Shown here: positions 16,022-24,302 of the stretch, one piece after another
Numbering within the stretch: the stretch's first letter is position 1
How the letters are laid out: the number at the start of each line of letters is the position of its first letter
NCBI GenBank assembly: GCA_964614375.1
Contig: CAZTLI010000002.1
Span: 1 to 36,176 of the forward strand
DNA: 36,176 nucleotides
Direction: 5' to 3'
DNA from: CAZTLI01 sp964614375
GTDB taxonomy: Bacteria > Chloroflexota > Anaerolineae > Aggregatilineales > Phototrophicaceae
Program-made: the position numbers and the translations under genes
The notes under the pieces: model-generated
Told to the model about the DNA's origin: nothing
The model's database searches: none
Seen by the model: only the letters and a program-made list of their open reading frames with translations

Positions 16022-16387
16022 TTACGAAGCGGCATCCTTCAGCTTGACCCACGCTTGCACGACGGCGATGAGCGCCGCTTCTTTGCTGGCGATGTCGTCC
16101 ATATCATGAAAGCGCGCCACCCGCACCTGCTCGGCATCGCCTTCCAATAGGCCGTGTTCGTCGGGGATAATCGCCCCTGTCTGAAAGAAAAGATTTACGA
16201 ATTTTTTGGTGCGCGGTGTCAGCGTCGCCAGATTGCCTTTGTACATAAACGTCGGGCCACCCCATTTGATGACCTCCGTCATAGTGCTATCGGCGGATAG
16301 TACAATTTCCCGCACGCGCTGCAATTCATCTTTAAAAGGGTGGTCGAGCTTCGCCATAAATTCATCAACCTGGGGATTGGTGTTCAT
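16022..16387 (-). CDS. DUF1801 domain protein (YdhG/iron-chaperone-like fold)
   Basis: The 121-residue protein matches the DUF1801 pattern: VDEFMAKLDHPFKDELQRVREIVLSAD at the N-terminus, then EVIKWGGPTFMYKGN with the conserved W, G and P, and FVNLFFQTGA in the middle. Members share the frataxin-like or iron-chaperone-like fold described for YdhG-type proteins, but the biochemical role is mostly untested. ATG 16387 is chosen since GGA lies about 7 nt upstream; a TTG at 16399 is the alternative. Its upstream region has an AT-rich inverted repeat (TTCTA/TAGAA at 16409-16423). Confidence 0.82.
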   Translation of the reverse strand: MNTNPQVDEFMAKLDHPFKDELQRVREIVLSADSTMTEVIKWGGPTFMYKGNLATLTPRTKKFVNLFFQTGAIIPDEHGLLEGDAEQVRVARFHDMDDIASKEAALIAVVQAWVKLKDAAS

Positions 16388-16458
16388 CACTTGTTCCAAC
16401 TATATATATTCTAGCGTTTAGAACAAGTGTACTAATAGTTTATTGGTGGTCAATTGGA

Positions 16459-17583
16459 TTATCGTGACGACAAGATTTCTTGTCCCCACTCGCCTTTGAG
16501 TGCGCTGTAGACGGCGCGGTCTATGAATTTGCCGCGTAAATAACGTTCCTGCCGTTTGATAGCATCCAATTGATACTCCAAGCGTTCGGCGACAGCGCGG
16601 CTTTTTTGATTTTCCGCCGCGGCGACAATCTGTACCCGTTCGCTGCCTGTCTTGAAAGCATCAGTCGTCAGCGCGCGACCCACGCGCGTGATAATCCCCA
16701 ATCCGGTGTGATTGGCATCCAACCAGTAACCAATCTCAGCGATGTGGGCATTTTTGCGCTCACACGTCGCGCTGCCAACCAGTGACCATGCCGCATCCGA
16801 CGCCGGGCGATAGTAGATGCCCACTGCAAATCCCCGTCCTTCGCCGAAGCGTTCCAGTATGAACTCGATGAAATCCAGCACATCGGCCTCGCTGGTGGAG
16901 AAATCAACCCAATCTTCCCACACGGCGATATGGGCGCGATTGGCCTCCTGCACACGGTAATACGCGGCGGCATGACGGCGTTCTAATAAGCGCAGTTCGA
17001 GGTGTTCATCAATCCGATGCGAAAATGTCGCCTGACTGGTCACTGTCCATTCATCATCCAGCACACTGTAAACGACTAAATCGAGGGGCTGACCATGTAA
17101 CCTGGCTTTTTGCGGCGTGAAGGCTTCGCGGATGAAGCCCAATCGTTCTGGAACAGCAGCGCTGGCGGGATTATCCGGCGCGCAGCGAATGACGATGCGT
17201 TTTTTGTTCAGATGCGTGATGGCGTAGTCAATCAACGCGCGCGTGGCACGGGTAACGATGCCCTTTCCCGTATACGGCGCGCCCAACCAGTAGCCAATTT
17301 CGGCTTCATGCTCCGGGCGATCTTTCATTTTCAACGAGATCGCGCCCGCCAGTTCGCCCAAAAAGATAATCGGCAAATAGAGGGCCGTCCCTTGCGCGAG
17401 TAGCCGCCATGAGCCGCGAATGTCTTTGAGGGCATCCTCGCGCGTGTGCATTTTGGCAGGCCAATTGATGTAGCGCATCAAGTGGTCACGACTGCGATTG
17501 GTCAGTGCCAGCAGGGGATCGGCGTCCGCTTCTTCAAAATAGCGCAGTGACACCGCATCATCGACGATTAACGAGAACAGCAT
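16459..17583 (-). CDS. Tandem GNAT acetyltransferase (two RimJ/RimL-like domains)
   Basis: Two GNAT N-acetyltransferase domains lie in one 374-residue chain. Domain 1 (about residues 3-180) has AEIGYWLGAPYTGKGIVTRATRALIDYA, where the Q/R-x-x-G-x-G/A acetyl-CoA loop is TGKGI, and NPASAAVPERLGF. Domain 2 (about 190-370) has AEIGYWLDANHTGLGIITRVGRAL and NQKSRAVAERLEYQ. RimJ/RimL relatives acetylate ribosomal-protein N-termini or small amines; the acceptor here is unknown. The ATG at 17583 lies 5 nt after the upstream gene's stop, with GGA close by; a longer frame would overlap that gene. It is the last gene of a four-gene run of related acetyltransferases. Confidence 0.87.
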   Translation of the reverse strand: MLFSLIVDDAVSLRYFEEADADPLLALTNRSRDHLMRYINWPAKMHTREDALKDIRGSWRLLAQGTALYLPIIFLGELAGAISLKMKDRPEHEAEIGYWLGAPYTGKGIVTRATRALIDYAITHLNKKRIVIRCAPDNPASAAVPERLGFIREAFTPQKARLHGQPLDLVVYSVLDDEWTVTSQATFSHRIDEHLELRLLERRHAAAYYRVQEANRAHIAVWEDWVDFSTSEADVLDFIEFILERFGEGRGFAVGIYYRPASDAAWSLVGSATCERKNAHIAEIGYWLDANHTGLGIITRVGRALTTDAFKTGSERVQIVAAAENQKSRAVAERLEYQLDAIKRQERYLRGKFIDRAVYSALKGEWGQEILSSR

Positions 17584-17588
17584 GTCGC

Positions 17589-18680
17589 TTATGTCCAATC
17601 TGCCGCCAGCATCGCGAACATATTCCAATCCACAAAGCGGTCATAGAGCCATTCGGCGCGCCGGATAACCCCCTCATGCGAAAAGCCGAGGCGCAGCGGA
17701 ATCGCACAACTCTTATCGTTGCCCAGCGCGCACGGGATTTCGACCCGATTCAGCGCCAGCGTCTTAAAGGCATAATCGACCAGTTTTCGCACGGCTTTTG
17801 TCATGATGCCGCGTCCGGTATAGGCTTCAGCTAGCCAGTAGCCGATTTCTGTCGTGCCGTGATTGAAATTCCAGTAGTGATAGCCGATTGCACCCACCAG
17901 TTCGCCCCGAAACCAGATTCCCGCCTGAAACCCGTCGTTCTCTGCAACTTGCTTCAGACCGCTGTCGATGAAGGCGCGGGTATCATGTGGAATCTCGATG
18001 TTGTCCAACCAGGGCAGCCACTGGCGCAAATACGCGCGGTTGTTATCGGTCAGCGCAAACAGGGCATTGGTATGGCGTGGTTCAAACAAGCGCAGGGCAA
18101 TATCGTCATCAATCGGACAGATGAAAGTGCCCGGATTTTCGACTGTCCACGCTGCCGCCAGCAGACTATATTGATTCAAATCGACGTAATGATCGCGTAC
18201 CCATTCTTCCTGCCGCAGCACGCCTTCATGTGTAAAACCCAAACGCTGGGGAATCGCGCAGCTAGCCGGATTATCCACCGCGCAGCAAATCAGCAGGCGA
18301 CGCAGCGACAGGTCGCTAATGGCATAGTCAATCAGCGCCCGCAGCGCCCGCGTCATGATGCCTTTGTGTTGATAGGCTTCCGCCAGCCAATAACCGATTT
18401 CACAGGCACGGGTGTTTGGGTCGGTCACGCGCAGACTGATGTCGCCCACAATCGTCCCGTCACAACGAATGATGACGAGCAGGCGTGTGCCTTCGGCAAA
18501 CTCCTTCAAATACCGTCCGATGAGTTCATGAACATCGGTGACGGAATGCACGTTCCACACCCAATTGAGATGACGCCCCAGATATTTGCGATTGGAGTCG
18601 ATTTGCTCGAACAGTGGGGCACTGTGCCGCACATTTGCCAGTTCGAGGGTGAGGTCATCATCCACCCGATATTGAAACAT
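17589..18680 (-). CDS. Tandem GNAT acetyltransferase (two RimJ/RimL-like domains)
   Basis: This 363-residue protein has two GNAT domains. The first contains CEIGYWLAEAYQHKGIMTRALRALIDYA and NPASCAIPQRLGFTHEGVLR. The second contains TEIGYWLAEAYTGRGIMTKAVRKLVDYAF and NDKSCAIPLRLGFSHEGVIRRAEW. The two halves are clearly related to each other, so the gene arose by internal duplication. Both halves keep the acetyl-CoA loop and the C-terminal motif, and both look functional. The ATG at 18680 follows a run GGGGGAAGGG and fits the domain start; two ATGs a little upstream are alternatives. It probably forms an operon with the acetyltransferases on either side (57 bp before, 5 bp after). The substrate is unknown. 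Confidence 0.88.
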   Translation of the reverse strand: MFQYRVDDDLTLELANVRHSAPLFEQIDSNRKYLGRHLNWVWNVHSVTDVHELIGRYLKEFAEGTRLLVIIRCDGTIVGDISLRVTDPNTRACEIGYWLAEAYQHKGIMTRALRALIDYAISDLSLRRLLICCAVDNPASCAIPQRLGFTHEGVLRQEEWVRDHYVDLNQYSLLAAAWTVENPGTFICPIDDDIALRLFEPRHTNALFALTDNNRAYLRQWLPWLDNIEIPHDTRAFIDSGLKQVAENDGFQAGIWFRGELVGAIGYHYWNFNHGTTEIGYWLAEAYTGRGIMTKAVRKLVDYAFKTLALNRVEIPCALGNDKSCAIPLRLGFSHEGVIRRAEWLYDRFVDWNMFAMLAADWT

Positions 18681-18737
18681 CCCTTCCCCCATTTCGTGAT
18701 ACACCGAAAGTCTAGGCGGTGGGTTTAAACCCGCTGT

Positions 18738-19283
18738 CTATTCCAGACTGGGCCATTCCCCCGCCAATAGGCCATAAACATACATATCCAGATAGCGCTC
18801 ATTCAAGCGCACATCTTGCCGTATTAGTCCTTCGCGCTTGAAGCCCAATCGTTCTACAACGGCATAACTGCGGGGATTATCTGTCGCACAGCGGGCATAC
18901 ACGCGATTCAGGCGCAGCTGTTCAAAGCCATATTTGAGTAACCCACGGCCTGCGCGGGTCACCACACCCTGACCTGTATGGGCTTGTGCTAACCAGTAGG
19001 TGATTTCCGCCTTTCGGCTGTAGCCATCGCGGATGACTAAGGCGATACTACCGACCAGCACGTCGCTCAGCCAGATAGTCAGCGGCAGGCGTTCCCCGTT
19101 GAGATATGCTTCCTGCATCCGTTTGACATAGGCCAGCATCTCACCGGGTGACCGCGCGACCCAGGGCAATCGTTGTTGTAAATGTTCCTGATTGTCATAG
19201 CACACTGCCCACAACGCATCAACCTGGTCGCTGGTCATCACACGCAGTTCAATTTCCTGATTGACCTTTAGTGAAAAATCCAT
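18738..19283 (-). CDS. Single-domain GNAT acetyltransferase (RimJ/RimL-like)
   Basis: At 181 residues this is a normal-length GNAT protein. AEITYWLAQAHTGQGVVTRAGRGLLKYGF holds the acetyl-CoA loop (TGQGV), and NPRSYAVVERLGFKREGLIRQDV is the usual C-terminal motif. The ATG at 19283 is chosen because the longer frame upstream is non-protein-like and overlaps the previous gene heavily. Even so, it overlaps the end of the upstream gene by 35 bp, which suggests coupled translation. It is the only one-domain member of the four-gene run. Acceptor unknown. Confidence 0.86.
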   Translation of the reverse strand: MDFSLKVNQEIELRVMTSDQVDALWAVCYDNQEHLQQRLPWVARSPGEMLAYVKRMQEAYLNGERLPLTIWLSDVLVGSIALVIRDGYSRKAEITYWLAQAHTGQGVVTRAGRGLLKYGFEQLRLNRVYARCATDNPRSYAVVERLGFKREGLIRQDVRLNERYLDMYVYGLLAGEWPSLE

Positions 19284-20331
19284 CGGCGGCTGCTCTCTGC
19301 TGTATCTTCCACCAGTTATCCGAATACATCGTATACAGGATATGATCGGGCTGCTGGTCATACAGCCATAACGCATGACGCGAGGCGGCATCTTCGCTAA
19401 AGCCCAACCGCTGGGCCAGTGCGCGGCTGCGGGTGTTCGTCCGCGCGATTCGCAGTCCCACGCGCTTGAGACCGAACGCTTCAAACGCATAGGTCGTCAG
19501 CGTCCATACTGCCATCGTCATTAGCCCATGACCTTGATGTGCCTCTGCTAACCAATAGCCCAATTCCGTATAGCTGGCCATCCGGTCTACAAAATTATAG
19601 GCGATGACCCCCACAAGGGTTTCATCACACCAGATGCCACACTGAAATCCGTGACCATCTGCCAGATTTGCTAAACCGCGACCAATATATTCCAACACAT
19701 CGTGGCGCGTATCAATCATGCCCATATCGGGCAGCCACCGCCGCAGAAATGGGCGATTCGCGTCGATAAGCTGCTGCAAGATGTCGGCGTGGTCGGCATG
19801 TAAGAGCTGCAAATACGCACAATTGTTGAGCGGATATTTGAAGATGGGGGGTGGCTGCCGCTGCCATGCTTTATGATGGATACCATAGCCTGTCTCATCA
19901 CGGGCAATGGGCTGCACATGCAGACCGAGCGCTTCAGCGAGTTGGTGACAGTCTGCCGATTGCGACGGGCAGCGTAAAACAATCTGCTCAACGTTCATCG
20001 CTGCGACCACATAATCCACAAGTACACGCAAAGCGGACGCAACCGGCGCGGTTTGGGAGGCATAGTAACCAGGTGTGGCTGTACTGCCGCTGATCACGAC
20101 TTCCGCCATGCCTACAGCACATCCGCTGTGTTGAATCAAAACACGGATGCCCTTCGCCGTCGCCCACAGTTGTTGCGTTTGGCGGATGAGATAACGCGAA
20201 TCCGGGCTGTTACATAACCAACCGACCCCCGCCATGCCATCGCTATCATACAGTGTTGATACGGCGTTGGCCTGTGATTCGGCAATTAAGGGTATGAGTC
20301 TGTACCCATCATCAATGTCACAATAAAACAT
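19249..20331 (-). CDS. Tandem GNAT protein with degenerate N-terminal domain
   Basis: The 360-residue chain has an intact C-terminal GNAT domain (about 165-340) with TELGYWLAEAHQGHGLMTMAVWTLTTYAF and NTRSRALAQRLGFSEDAA. The N-terminal half (residues 1-160) follows the same outline: YRLIPLIAESQANAV, then VGMAEVVISG, then ALRVLVDYVVAAMNVEQIVLRCPSQSADCHQLAEALGL. It lacks the glycine-rich acetyl-CoA loop; GYYASQTAPVASAL stands at that position. I infer a former GNAT domain that no longer binds acetyl-CoA and may serve as a structural or regulatory half. It is the first gene of the run and has a promoter-like sequence just upstream. Its 3' end overlaps the next gene by 35 bp. Confidence 0.82.
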   Translation of the reverse strand: MFYCDIDDGYRLIPLIAESQANAVSTLYDSDGMAGVGWLCNSPDSRYLIRQTQQLWATAKGIRVLIQHSGCAVGMAEVVISGSTATPGYYASQTAPVASALRVLVDYVVAAMNVEQIVLRCPSQSADCHQLAEALGLHVQPIARDETGYGIHHKAWQRQPPPIFKYPLNNCAYLQLLHADHADILQQLIDANRPFLRRWLPDMGMIDTRHDVLEYIGRGLANLADGHGFQCGIWCDETLVGVIAYNFVDRMASYTELGYWLAEAHQGHGLMTMAVWTLTTYAFEAFGLKRVGLRIARTNTRSRALAQRLGFSEDAASRHALWLYDQQPDHILYTMYSDNWWKIQQRAAADGFFTKGQSGN

Positions 20332-20364
20332 CTTGCACCAATTAAATCCACCCGTTGTATTTCT

Positions 20365-20410
20365 ATTATCTGTTTTTCGTAACGTATAAGCAATAAACCA
20401 GTCGTTACGA
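20365..20410 (-). promoter_or_regulatory. Promoter of the GNAT operon with overlapping inverted repeat
   Basis: On the minus strand, TTGCTT (20388-20393), a 17-nt spacer and GATAAT (20365-20370) make a plausible sigma-70 promoter for the gene starting at 20331. The 8-bp inverted repeat TCGTAACG (20377-20384) and CGTTACGA (20403-20410) brackets the -35 element and could be a repressor or activator site. Confidence 0.5.
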
Positions 20411-20537
20411 TTGGCGAAATCCTAAATAATTGTAAAAATTGTGCCCGAATCGTTGATACGTAAGAAAGACTTATGGCACTCTTGAGATAGAGGACATTAC
20501 ATACCTGTAACATGGCGGGTGTGTAGGAGAGAATACC

Positions 20538-20945
20538 ATGCCAATGGACTGCTATTTAGACGAAACTGACGCAGGTCTTGTATGGCTGCGTATACACAGC
20601 GATATGAGCTGGGAGGCATATGATCGGGCGACAGACTGTGCCGCCAAATTGATCCGCTCGCTGTCTCATCGCGTGGATGTGATATATCTTGTTGAAACAC
20701 ATACACCACCCGGTAATCCCATTCCGCATTTCAAGCGCGCCCTCGATATTTTTGCGGGACTGCCCAATTTTGGCGTTGGCGTCACGGTGGATGTCATAAA
20801 TGAAGTATTTGCTAAAAATGCGCTCGATCTGGTGCGGCGCATTCACCGCCCATCGCAGCGTGACCGCTATTTTTATGTCGAGACTACCGCCGAGGCACGG
20901 CGGATTATCGAAAAATCACGTTCGCTAGACGCCATCATCGGTTAA
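20538..20945 (+). CDS. Hypothetical protein, possibly STAS/SpoIIAA-like fold
   Basis: The 135-residue soluble protein has a good ribosome site, AGGAG 7 nt before the ATG. Its outline is alternating strands and helices: GLVWLRIHSDMSWEAYDRATDCAAKLI, then VDVIYLVETHTPPG, then GVGVTVDVINEVFAKNALDLV, and YFYVETTAEARRIIEKSR at the end. This resembles small proteins of the SpoIIAA/STAS type, in which the last motif would be a helix next to the ligand face. The similarity is only structural impression, so no function is assigned. It is divergent from the GNAT operon and convergent with the channel-like gene (9 bp between stops). Confidence 0.7.
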   Translation: MPMDCYLDETDAGLVWLRIHSDMSWEAYDRATDCAAKLIRSLSHRVDVIYLVETHTPPGNPIPHFKRALDIFAGLPNFGVGVTVDVINEVFAKNALDLVRRIHRPSQRDRYFYVETTAEARRIIEKSRSLDAIIG

Positions 20946-20954
20946 GTCAACCTC

Positions 20955-22052
20955 TCACATTACGGGTGCTTTACGGCTGCCGCGCAGGGTCAAAGGTCGT
21001 GAACGGTCTGATGACCAGGGCGCATAGGGGGCCATCGTGAAGCGTGCCAGCGCAATTAAGACCGAATCATAATTCACACGCCAACCCGCAAAATCGCGCC
21101 AGCACTGGTCACGGTCTGGCTTAAGAGGCACACCGATGGACTCAAGCTGGTCATAGACTTCATCAAATTCGTCGCGACTGATGCTGATAGGGTCGGTTGG
21201 ACGCGGGGCAGAATCATAATCAAAACGCAAAAAGTCTGCAATCTGGCGCAGGGCGATAAATCCGGCACGAATGCACAGGCGGGCGGGCATACTCGGCGGT
21301 GTATCGACAGTCGATTCAATGATAGATGCCGCATCCAGCACCGCGCCCGCGGCTGTGATCCACGAACGATGCGCTTCGGGCGAGCGAAAGAATATCAGCG
21401 GAGATAATGACGTGTGACTCTCGCCCAATTCCACGAACCATTCTTCCCAGACAGGCCAGAATTCTTCAAAATAATCCATGCCCCGATTGCGATGAATCCG
21501 GCTAATCATCTCCACAGCCGTTGGTGGCGACCCGGCGCGCACTTCGAGCATGGCGACGGATTTCTCGCGGCGGGAGAAGGCGCTGTACATCGTCGGCAGA
21601 TAGGCCAGCAGCAGCGCGACCATCCCCAATCCAATGGTCGCTTCGCTAAAGACCAGTACCATCTCTAGCGGTGTCACCACCGACACAAAGCCCAATGTCA
21701 ACAGCGACGACCCGCTGAGATGATAGGCATCCAGCGGTGTGCCGAAGCCCAACGCCCAATACATCGCCGCATAACCAAACGTCACTAAAATGAGCCAGAC
21801 GACAGGTATCAATACCAGAGTCGCGGGCGCAAAAAAAGCCAGCGTATGGTCGCGCCCTTCATAGGTATTGATTTTTCGCAGGCGAATCCAGGCCTGAAAC
21901 AGTTTGAGGGTATTGATGAAGACAACGCGCGTCAACCACACATTATCGCTGCGCGGCACGACCAGCATTCGCACGGCGGAGCTGATCGTGAACGCCACCA
22001 GCAGCGCCCCGGTCACAAACATCCCAATTTTTGCAAGCAGCATCCCGTCCAA
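20955..22052 (-). CDS. Membrane protein with potassium-channel-like pore region
   Basis: The 365-residue protein begins with a transmembrane segment (IGMFVTGALLVAFTISSAVRML), then a second (FFAPATLVLIPVVWLILVTFGYAAMYWAL). It continues with a pore-helix-like SGSSLLTLGFVSVVTP and a last helix, FSEATIGLGMVALLLAYLPTMYSAF. The order helix, pore loop with TLGF, helix resembles two-pore potassium channels, but the selectivity filter TVGYG is not intact. The C-terminal 200 residues are soluble, helical and unrecognised. A TTG start at 22052 is supported by GGAG 6 nt upstream; an ATG at 22043 is the alternative. Ion conduction is an inference. Confidence 0.72.
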   Translation of the reverse strand: MDGMLLAKIGMFVTGALLVAFTISSAVRMLVVPRSDNVWLTRVVFINTLKLFQAWIRLRKINTYEGRDHTLAFFAPATLVLIPVVWLILVTFGYAAMYWALGFGTPLDAYHLSGSSLLTLGFVSVVTPLEMVLVFSEATIGLGMVALLLAYLPTMYSAFSRREKSVAMLEVRAGSPPTAVEMISRIHRNRGMDYFEEFWPVWEEWFVELGESHTSLSPLIFFRSPEAHRSWITAAGAVLDAASIIESTVDTPPSMPARLCIRAGFIALRQIADFLRFDYDSAPRPTDPISISRDEFDEVYDQLESIGVPLKPDRDQCWRDFAGWRVNYDSVLIALARFTMAPYAPWSSDRSRPLTLRGSRKAPVM

Positions 22053-22127
22053 ATATGTCTCCGCTAAAAACAGTTATGAGTAACGAGTGATGTATCGAAA
22101 ACAAAGCACAATCAACACGCAATTGGC

Positions 22128-22160
22128 GATCCGAATAAACTGTGCGCTTTTCGCGGCCTT
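22128..22160. repeat. Degenerate CGCAAAG-type repeat (copy A)
   Basis: The stretch CTGTGCGCTTTTCGCGGC, then CTTTGCGATTC, resembles dispersed repeats of the type AACCGCAAAGACGCAAAGGCGC, common in intergenic DNA of cyanobacteria and Chloroflexi (from memory). A second degenerate copy lies at 31841-31868. It sits between the hydrolase stop codon and the channel gene. Confidence 0.35.
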
Positions 22161-22166
22161 TGCGAT

Positions 22167-23036
22167 TCATCCTTTGTTTTTCGCCAGCACAAAATCTTCA
22201 ATCGTCTGTACGACGCCCGTCGCATGGTCGCCGAACAGCATGGTGATGTGATGTCCGGTCAATGTCACCAGCTTGCAATCGGGCAGCGCATTCACCGTAT
22301 CCGTGGCCTCGGCTTCGGGGACAATAGGCGGTGTTCCTGGCGGGCCAAAGCCATCCGGCGCGCGGAGGAGCAGCGCGGGGCGCTTCATCTGTCGCATGAT
22401 GACAGGCCAATCCTCGCCCAACGCCTTATCGACGGCTTCGGCGATGGCGTGCGGACGTGAGCGTGACCGGACGGTGCCATCGGACAGTACTTCCACATCG
22501 GCGCGATAGTAGGCTTCGAGTTCGGCGTTCCAGTAATGGTTGAAGGCATAATAAGGCGACTGCTTGAGCGCCTCGATATACGTTGCCACAGATGGCAATC
22601 TGCGCTCCAGACGTTCCAGCGAGGGTTTGATGAGTTCGCGCACATCGGGATGCAGCAAACCGGAATCAATGATGATGGCTTTTTTCATCCGTTCGGGATA
22701 GTGTGCGCCCAGATAAATCGTCACCAGACCGCCAAAACTATGTCCGCCGATGCTGCACTGCTGGATTCCAAGCGCGTCCATCAAGCCCACGACATCTGCC
22801 GCGTGGTCAGCCATGCTGTAACCAGACTGGGGCTTATCACTGAGTCCGCGCCCACGCAAATCCACGGCCAGCACGCGCATCCGTCGATTCAATCCTGCTT
22901 TGATGACACCGCCCATACAATAGGCGTTGGCGGTCAGGCCATGTGTAATGATGAGCGTCTCTTCCGTTCGTTCTATCGCCGGAAAGTCGAGGTAATGCAG
23001 GCGAATGCCATTGCTTTCTACAAAACAGCTTTGCAT
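22167..23036 (-). CDS. Alpha/beta hydrolase
   Basis: A 289-residue alpha/beta-hydrolase-fold protein. The oxyanion region is ITHGLTANAY, the strand-5 nucleophile elbow is GGHSFGG with S100, and the C-terminal TGHHITMLFGDH supplies the catalytic histidine. VLAVDLRGRGLSDKP is typical of the esterase, epoxide-hydrolase and C-C hydrolase groups. No signal peptide is visible. The substrate cannot be read from the sequence. The ATG at 23036 gives a normal N-terminus (QSCFVESNGIRLHYLD). Both neighbours lie on the same strand but have their own signals, including a terminator between it and the lipoprotein gene, so it is probably transcribed alone. Confidence 0.9.
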   Translation of the reverse strand: MQSCFVESNGIRLHYLDFPAIERTEETLIITHGLTANAYCMGGVIKAGLNRRMRVLAVDLRGRGLSDKPQSGYSMADHAADVVGLMDALGIQQCSIGGHSFGGLVTIYLGAHYPERMKKAIIIDSGLLHPDVRELIKPSLERLERRLPSVATYIEALKQSPYYAFNHYWNAELEAYYRADVEVLSDGTVRSRSRPHAIAEAVDKALGEDWPVIMRQMKRPALLLRAPDGFGPPGTPPIVPEAEATDTVNALPDCKLVTLTGHHITMLFGDHATGVVQTIEDFVLAKNKG

Positions 23037-23109
23037 GGTGTCGTCCTTGTAAACACGTTTTCTGCCAACTATACCGCGCGCGCTGGTCGCGGCCTATCGA
23101 ATGGTATAC

Positions 23110-23138
23110 AAAAAGGGACGATGGTCGTCCATCATCCC
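23110..23138 (-). terminator. Rho-independent terminator of the lipoprotein gene
   Basis: On the minus strand GGGATGATGG pairs with CCATCGTCCC (one wobble) around an ACGA loop, followed by TTTTTG. It lies 27 bp after the lipoprotein stop at 23165, ahead of the hydrolase gene. Confidence 0.8.
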
Positions 23139-23164
23139 TCATATCATGATCTAGTTTGTGGATT

Positions 23165-23875
23165 CTAGCCCACACACAGCGGCGAGCCTTCCGCAATTGT
23201 GAAGTTGAATGCGCCTGTGCCGTCAATAGTGTTATGTCCGTCGCCGAGTGTGAATGTGAATATGCCCGCCATTTGTTCACCCGGCGCTGTGCCCACCGCG
23301 GACAGCGCCAGCGTCCCTTCGCCCAATCCATACAGATTGACCCGTGCGCTGGTCAGAGCAATTGTGACATCTTCGCCCGGTGTGCCTTCGCCCGCGCCAA
23401 CCAGCGCATACGCACCTGCTTCCGTATCCAATGGAAAACTGATGGTGACCTGTTCGCTCTGGCCTGTGGTCGTGCCAATCTGGACGATTCCAACCTGACT
23501 GTTGCACTGATAGAATCCGCCAGTGGTCAATGTGGCTTCAATAAAGCCTGTCAATGTGATGGCAAAGCCATCTACATCCGGGATTTCATCGCCAGCGCTG
23601 GCGGCACTGCCACCTTCGGGCGTGGGTGTGGCCCCTTCGCTGCCGCCACCGACTGTCGTGTTGCCGCTGGCATCATCACCTGTGCCGCCGATTCCCGATG
23701 TCGAATCCTCCGTTGCGGGGGCTTCATCACCGCTGTCTGCTGTCGGACTATCCGTAGGCGCATCAGCGGCAGGGGTCGTGTCACCGGTTGTACTGCCCGA
23801 ATTATTACCTCCGCACGCCGCCAACACCAGCGCCGCCAGCATTATGATAATCAATAAGCCATGTCGTTTCTGCAT
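23165..23875 (-). CDS. Secreted lipoprotein with Ser/Thr/Gly-rich linker
   Basis: The 236-residue protein starts with KRHGLLIIIMLAALVLAAC, a lipoprotein signal with the lipidated cysteine at residue 21 (lipobox LAAC). Residues 22-95 are low-complexity (Gly, Ser, Thr, Asp, Ala), which would hold the rest away from the membrane. The C-terminal domain (about 95-236) is beta-rich, with FAITLTGFIEATLTTGGFYQCN, ISFPLDTEAGAYAL and a closing cysteine (SPLCVG). The two cysteines, in YQCN and PLCVG, could form a disulfide. AAAGGAG lies 7 nt upstream of the ATG. No known family was recognised. A terminator follows directly. Confidence 0.83.
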   Translation of the reverse strand: MQKRHGLLIIIMLAALVLAACGGNNSGSTTGDTTPAADAPTDSPTADSGDEAPATEDSTSGIGGTGDDASGNTTVGGGSEGATPTPEGGSAASAGDEIPDVDGFAITLTGFIEATLTTGGFYQCNSQVGIVQIGTTTGQSEQVTISFPLDTEAGAYALVGAGEGTPGEDVTIALTSARVNLYGLGEGTLALSAVGTAPGEQMAGIFTFTLGDGHNTIDGTGAFNFTIAEGSPLCVG

Positions 23876-24194
23876 CTTATGCTCCTTTACTCATCCATAC
23901 GCGCTTTTGCTGCGACTTAAATCAAAAGGACGGGCGTGAAACCCGTCCTCATTGTAGCAGAATGCGCGATAGCTATGTGGAGGCTATTGTCCGGGTGTCG
24001 GCGCGGGCAGATGGTCACAGACAGCGCCTTCAACAGTGACCGCGCTGGCATCGACCCAACCGATTCGATTGATTTCGGTTTATGTGTTCTACTCAGGTAG
24101 ACACACGCCAATCGAGAATCGTTCCGTTTTGCTGGTCAATCCTGATACGATGATACGCTATATGTAGAGTCTAGAATGTTTTTAAAATTATTTT

Positions 24195-24220
24195 GTTACC
24201 TTTTTTGCAAAAAAGGTAAC
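24195..24220. repeat. Perfect 13+13-bp palindrome in the AT-rich island
   Basis: GTTACCTTTTTTG is followed at once by its exact reverse complement, with no loop. It would form a long hairpin or cruciform but is followed by GCC rather than a T-run, so it is not a normal terminator. Confidence 0.85.
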
Positions 24221-24256
24221 GCCAAAAAACTTTATAAAGGGTCATTAGAATCTATT

Positions 24257-24302
24257 AAAAGTCTTTTTGGTTCTTTTTCTACAGAAAAAGAACATGACTT
24301 TT
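24257..24302. repeat. Nested hairpin in the AT-rich island
   Basis: An inner stem GTTCTTTTTCT / AGAAAAAGAAC (24270-24280 and 24283-24293) with a two-base loop is enclosed by an outer stem AAAAGTC / GACTTTT (24257-24263 and 24296-24302). The upstream CCAAAAAACTTT at 24222-24233 is also nearly complementary to AAAGTCTTTTTGG at 24258-24270, so alternative pairings exist. Confidence 0.75.

Noticed and set aside
17859..18728. 289-residue plus-strand open frame
   Set aside because: It is antisense to a well-supported tandem GNAT gene with intact motifs.
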